Assembly: GCA_025200525.1 (NCBI GenBank)
Contig: CM045763.1
Location: 89,494,131 to 89,558,130 of the forward strand
DNA length: 64,000 nt
Source of the DNA: Camellia lanceoleosa
Lineage: Eukaryota; Streptophyta; Magnoliopsida; Ericales; Theaceae
Direction of reading: 5' to 3'
Shown: positions 61,101 through 64,000 of the stretch, piece by piece
Position numbering within the stretch: position 1 is the first letter of the stretch
How the letters are laid out: each line of letters starts with the position of its first letter
Made by a program: the position numbers and the translations under genes
The notes under the pieces: generated by a model
What the model saw: the letters and a program-made list of their open reading frames with translations, nothing else
Database searches by the model: none
Told to the model about the DNA's origin: nothing

Positions 61101-61886
61101 TAAGCATGGGGTGGTAAGGGTGTTTTTTGAGAATAGGGTGTAGCTGATGAGTGGAACCTTGAGTTTAGAAGAACTTTATTGGCTTGAGAGGAGGAGAAAG
61201 TACGTAGATTAGTTTGTTTGCTCAGACGTGCACTAGATCTTTGCAGTGAAAAATCAGATGTATTGAAATGGGCAACAGAGTCATCTGGACTGTTTAGTGT
61301 AGCATCAGCATATAAATAGAGTGAATCCCTTCTTGGTCCGGTTATGGCAATGGCAGGCTCTATATGAAATAATTTTGCTCCTCCTAAAGTACAATTTTTT
61401 GGATGGTTGGCATGGCTTGGTAAGGTCAAAACTTCCTGGTTTCTTCACAGAATTGGTATACTTGATGGGGGTGTCAATCTTGAATGTGTGTTTTGCCATA
61501 ATGATGTTGAAACTGTGGAGCATATTCTTCTTGTTTGTCCTTTTGTTTGGAGGCTTTGGTCAAACATCGTGCGATGGTGGGGTTTTCAATGGGTCATGCC
61601 AAGTTCTGTAGATGGACTGCTGCAGTGGTGGTATGGGTGTAGAATGTCAAAATTGGAGAAGAAAATCTGGATGGTCATTCCTATGGCAACTCTTTGGTCT
61701 CTCTGGAGGCATAGAAACGAGTGTGTTTTCAATGGACTACAACCATATTTTGAAGCTCTATGCGACATTGTGAAAGTTCGAGTAGCTTTGTGGACTAAGG
61801 CATCGCCACTACAAGTGGCAGCTTCTGTAAATGATTTGGTGTACAACTTGCAGCAGGTCAAGTTCTGCCTGAGGAGTGGTGGTTAA
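58196..61886 (+). pseudogene. LINE ORF2: endonuclease, reverse transcriptase, zinc-binding region; broken
   Basis: The endonuclease opens with MKIQSWNARGLGRPEKRRKL and IIFLQETK; after a stop at 58579 the GDFNEI motif and then SDHSPIIL (from 58813 in another frame) follow. The reverse transcriptase frame 58813-60501 is open for 562 codons: NKAPGPDGFN, YRPISLIGSMYKILAK, LDFEKAYDS, QRGLHQGDPLSPFLF. The catalytic box reads LQFVDDTILF where FADD is usual. After a TAG at 60499 come the connection part (WKRRLLSFAGRLTLIKSVLC) and, near 61407-61886, the zinc-binding region (FCHNDVETVEHILLVCPFVW). The enzyme would nick target DNA and copy the RNA there. Confidence 0.92.
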
Positions 61887-62728
61887 GTGTGTTTTTGTTA
61901 TGGGTATTTGTCTCAGAAAAAATTGCGATGCTCTGGTATGCCTCTGTTATGCTTGTTAGTGCTACTGCGTAATTGGTTGAGATGAGCTCTTGGTTTATTT
62001 CTCTATGTTATGCTTGTTGGTGCTACCTGCAGAATTGGTTGAGATGAGCTACTGGTTTATTTCTGCAGAATTGGTGTTGAGCTACTCCTCCTCCCAAGCT
62101 TTGAGCTTGCTGGGTCTTTATTTCTCTATCAGTTGTTTGCTTTGCTGTCTGCTATGTTATGCTTGTTGGTGCTACCAGCAGAATTGGGTATGCACCAAGA
62201 TGGTGGTTTGTCTGCTCTATTATGCTTGTTGGTGCTGCAGATTTGATGTGGGTATGCACCAAGATGGTGGTTTGTTTGCTAGATGAGCTACTGGTTTGTT
62301 TGCTACTTCTGCAGATTTTTCTACTTCTGTTGTGCTGTTGAGCTTTCTGGTTGTTAGTATGAACTGTTACCATGGGTGGACTACTGGCTAAAACAGATTC
62401 TGATCTGTTTGGGTGGTGTATTCTGATCTGTTTGCTCTGTTGGTTTGCGAGGTCTGGTTGGTTCTCCGCCTGGTTGTGTCTAGCAGATGATGTCTAGCAG
62501 CATTGGTTTGGTTTTTGGTTTGTCTCTCTCGTTGGTTCCTCACCAACTTTGGGGTGCTAGCAAATGATAGGATGGGTTTTTTAGTGCCAACCTAGTTGGA
62601 ATCATTTAGCTCATTGTGATGCTCCTGCACTCCTCTTTTCTTTATTGGTGTAATTTCTTTCGTACCTTGTACTAGTTTTTACATCAATGAAGTATCTTTT
62701 TTGCTGATCAAAAAAAAAAAATATATAT
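61887..62728 (+). other. LINE 3' untranslated region with short repeats and A tail
   Basis: It contains repeated TATGCTTGTTGGTGCTACC and GCACCAAGATGGTGGTTTGT segments (61960-62290), then GCTGATC and the A tail. Repetitive 3' ends may serve recognition by the LINE enzyme; that is inference. Confidence 0.7.
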
Positions 62729-62737
62729 ATATTAATC

Positions 62738-62849
62738 TAAAAAGTCAAAAAATAACTTTTTACCAATTTCCCAAATCATTTTCTAAAAATGTCAAAAAAT
62801 TTGATAAAAAGTCAAAAGTGAATTTTTTACTAACTTCTCAAAACACCCC

Positions 62850-62894
<45 letters not shown>

Positions 62895-64000
62895 GCCTAA
62901 ATTCTACTTTGATTTTTCTGATTTTTCACGTCTTGTTTTTCATTTAAAACTATAGGTATGAAGATGAAATCTCACTAAAACTATATGAATTAATAATGTA
63001 ATTTAACCAAATTTAAATTTAGTTTAATTATTATATACATAAATAATAATATAAAATATATTCTATAAGTATATAAAAATTATATAATAATATAATTTTT
63101 ACTTCTATTGAAGCTTTGAGTTGAGTTCGAAATTGATTAATATTTATTGAGACGAATTTGAAACCAAGCTCAAATATAAATTCAAGCCAAGCTCAATACC
63201 TACATTTTTGGTTCAATTAATTTGGAAAATAAGTTCTATTTAATTTGATTTTCATAATCTGTTTTTAAAATTTTTTAAACGAAATTAAAATTTAATTTAA
63301 TAAAAAAGTAATAAATAAAAAACACATTATTTTTATATAATTTTACATTGTTTGATGGTGAAATTTTTTTTCAAAAATTCAAAAATACCTTTTGGTGTTT
63401 ATTTTTTTGAAAATAATTTTTATTTTTTTCCAAAAAAAAAAAGAAAAAAGAAAACTGATTTTGAAATTGAAACAAAACATATTTTTGGGAAAAGAATAAG
63501 GGACATGTGATTAGTATTGTTGACGTTTCTCTTAACGGATTAATGAATCAAACCAAACATAAACTCACAAAAATCATTCAAATTCAAATAGAATATAATG
63601 GATCACTTAATACCCCATGAAAGTCATGATCGTTTAATTGTCAAATTTCCAATTCAACAATCCAAACTTATCAAATAGTAATATATAGTATATAATATAC
63701 AAGTATAATATATGCCAAGTTTGAGTGGTTGAACAATTTCTTAACTATACAATATATGGACAAAAAATATTTTAAACGCAAAATAATTAAATCAACAATC
63801 ATTTTCTTGTTCAGTTAGAGGCGTCCAGTGTCTTGTAATCTAACCTTTGGCATTCTCCTATCTAAAAAAAAAAACAAACCATTTTCTTGTTAGATTCATA
63901 TATAAATAATTTTATAGTATCATGCATAATAACCATCATAACCCAAAATCTAGAATTATCATTATTTTCATGTAAATAACTTTACATACTTGAATCCATT
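62738..64000. other. AT-rich intergenic DNA with (TAA)n microsatellite, no gene seen
   Basis: MITE debris (GTCAAAAAATAAC) at 62740-62840, then about 14 TAA units (62851-62894), then AT-rich sequence to the end. No coding signature. Confidence 0.6.

Larger units (their letters stand above)
55991..62728 (+). mobile_element. LINE (plant L1-type), nearly full length
   Basis: Bounded by the 9-bp duplication ATATTAATC (55982-55990, 62729-62737). It has a leader, ORF1, ORF2, an 0.8-kb 3' region and an A tail (62710-62721). Both ORFs are broken by several stops and frameshifts, so it is inactive. The full length is unusual, as most plant LINE copies are cut at the 5' end. Confidence 0.92.

Overview
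This is nuclear DNA of a flowering plant, most likely a eudicot; I cannot name the species. The window has GT-AG introns, plant-type gene families (a WNK kinase and a Yippee-like protein) and a dense, nested load of plant transposons: Sirevirus copia, CACTA, Mutator-like, hAT, LINE, SINE, MITEs and solo LTRs. The DNA is AT-rich. Only one gene appears intact, the WNK kinase at 48989-52741 (minus strand, seven coding exons that join in frame to 681 codons plus stop).

Layout. 1-16.3 kb: a decayed minus-strand gene with a plant mobile domain, split by a solo LTR (1073-2619) and by a complete but degenerate Sirevirus (2937-12474, target duplication GGAAG). A second decayed minus-strand ORF (14010-15361) and a plus-strand LTR-like promoter block (about 15.4-16.3 kb) follow. 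16.6 kb: a lone Yippee-like first exon. 16.87-31.64 kb: two members of a Mutator-type short-element family carrying the palindrome CAAAACGACGTCGTTTTG. One of them (17656-31635) was split by a 13.5-kb CACTA transposon (17865-31330) that holds broken TNPD and TNPA-like genes and captured exons, including an alpha/beta-hydrolase exon.

31.7-37.8 kb: a tandem duplication of about 3 kb. Its two copies carry different transposon insertions (MITE, Mutator-type element, tRNA-derived SINE), so each copy acts as the empty site for the other. 37.8-46 kb: AT-rich intergenic DNA with MITEs, a solo LTR, a 32-bp inverted repeat, a small duplication with its own MITE, and two inverted blocks built of CTTACAC-type repeats. 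46.1-47.8 kb: a Yippee-like gene whose reading frame is intact except for a 929-bp hAT element in its last exon. 48.99-53.3 kb: the WNK gene and its leader. 54.0-54.6 kb: a solo LTR. 55.57-55.73 kb: another palindrome element. 55.99-62.73 kb: a nearly complete LINE with decayed ORF1 (RRM) and ORF2 (endonuclease, reverse transcriptase, zinc-binding region), poly-A tail and target duplication. The remainder to 64 kb is AT-rich with no gene seen.

The host genes do not form a pathway. The window mainly records successive insertions. Target duplications (5 bp LTR, 3 bp CACTA and Harbinger-like, 8 bp hAT, 9 bp Mutator-like, 9 bp LINE) support most element boundaries. All reading was by eye; no database search or alignment program was used.
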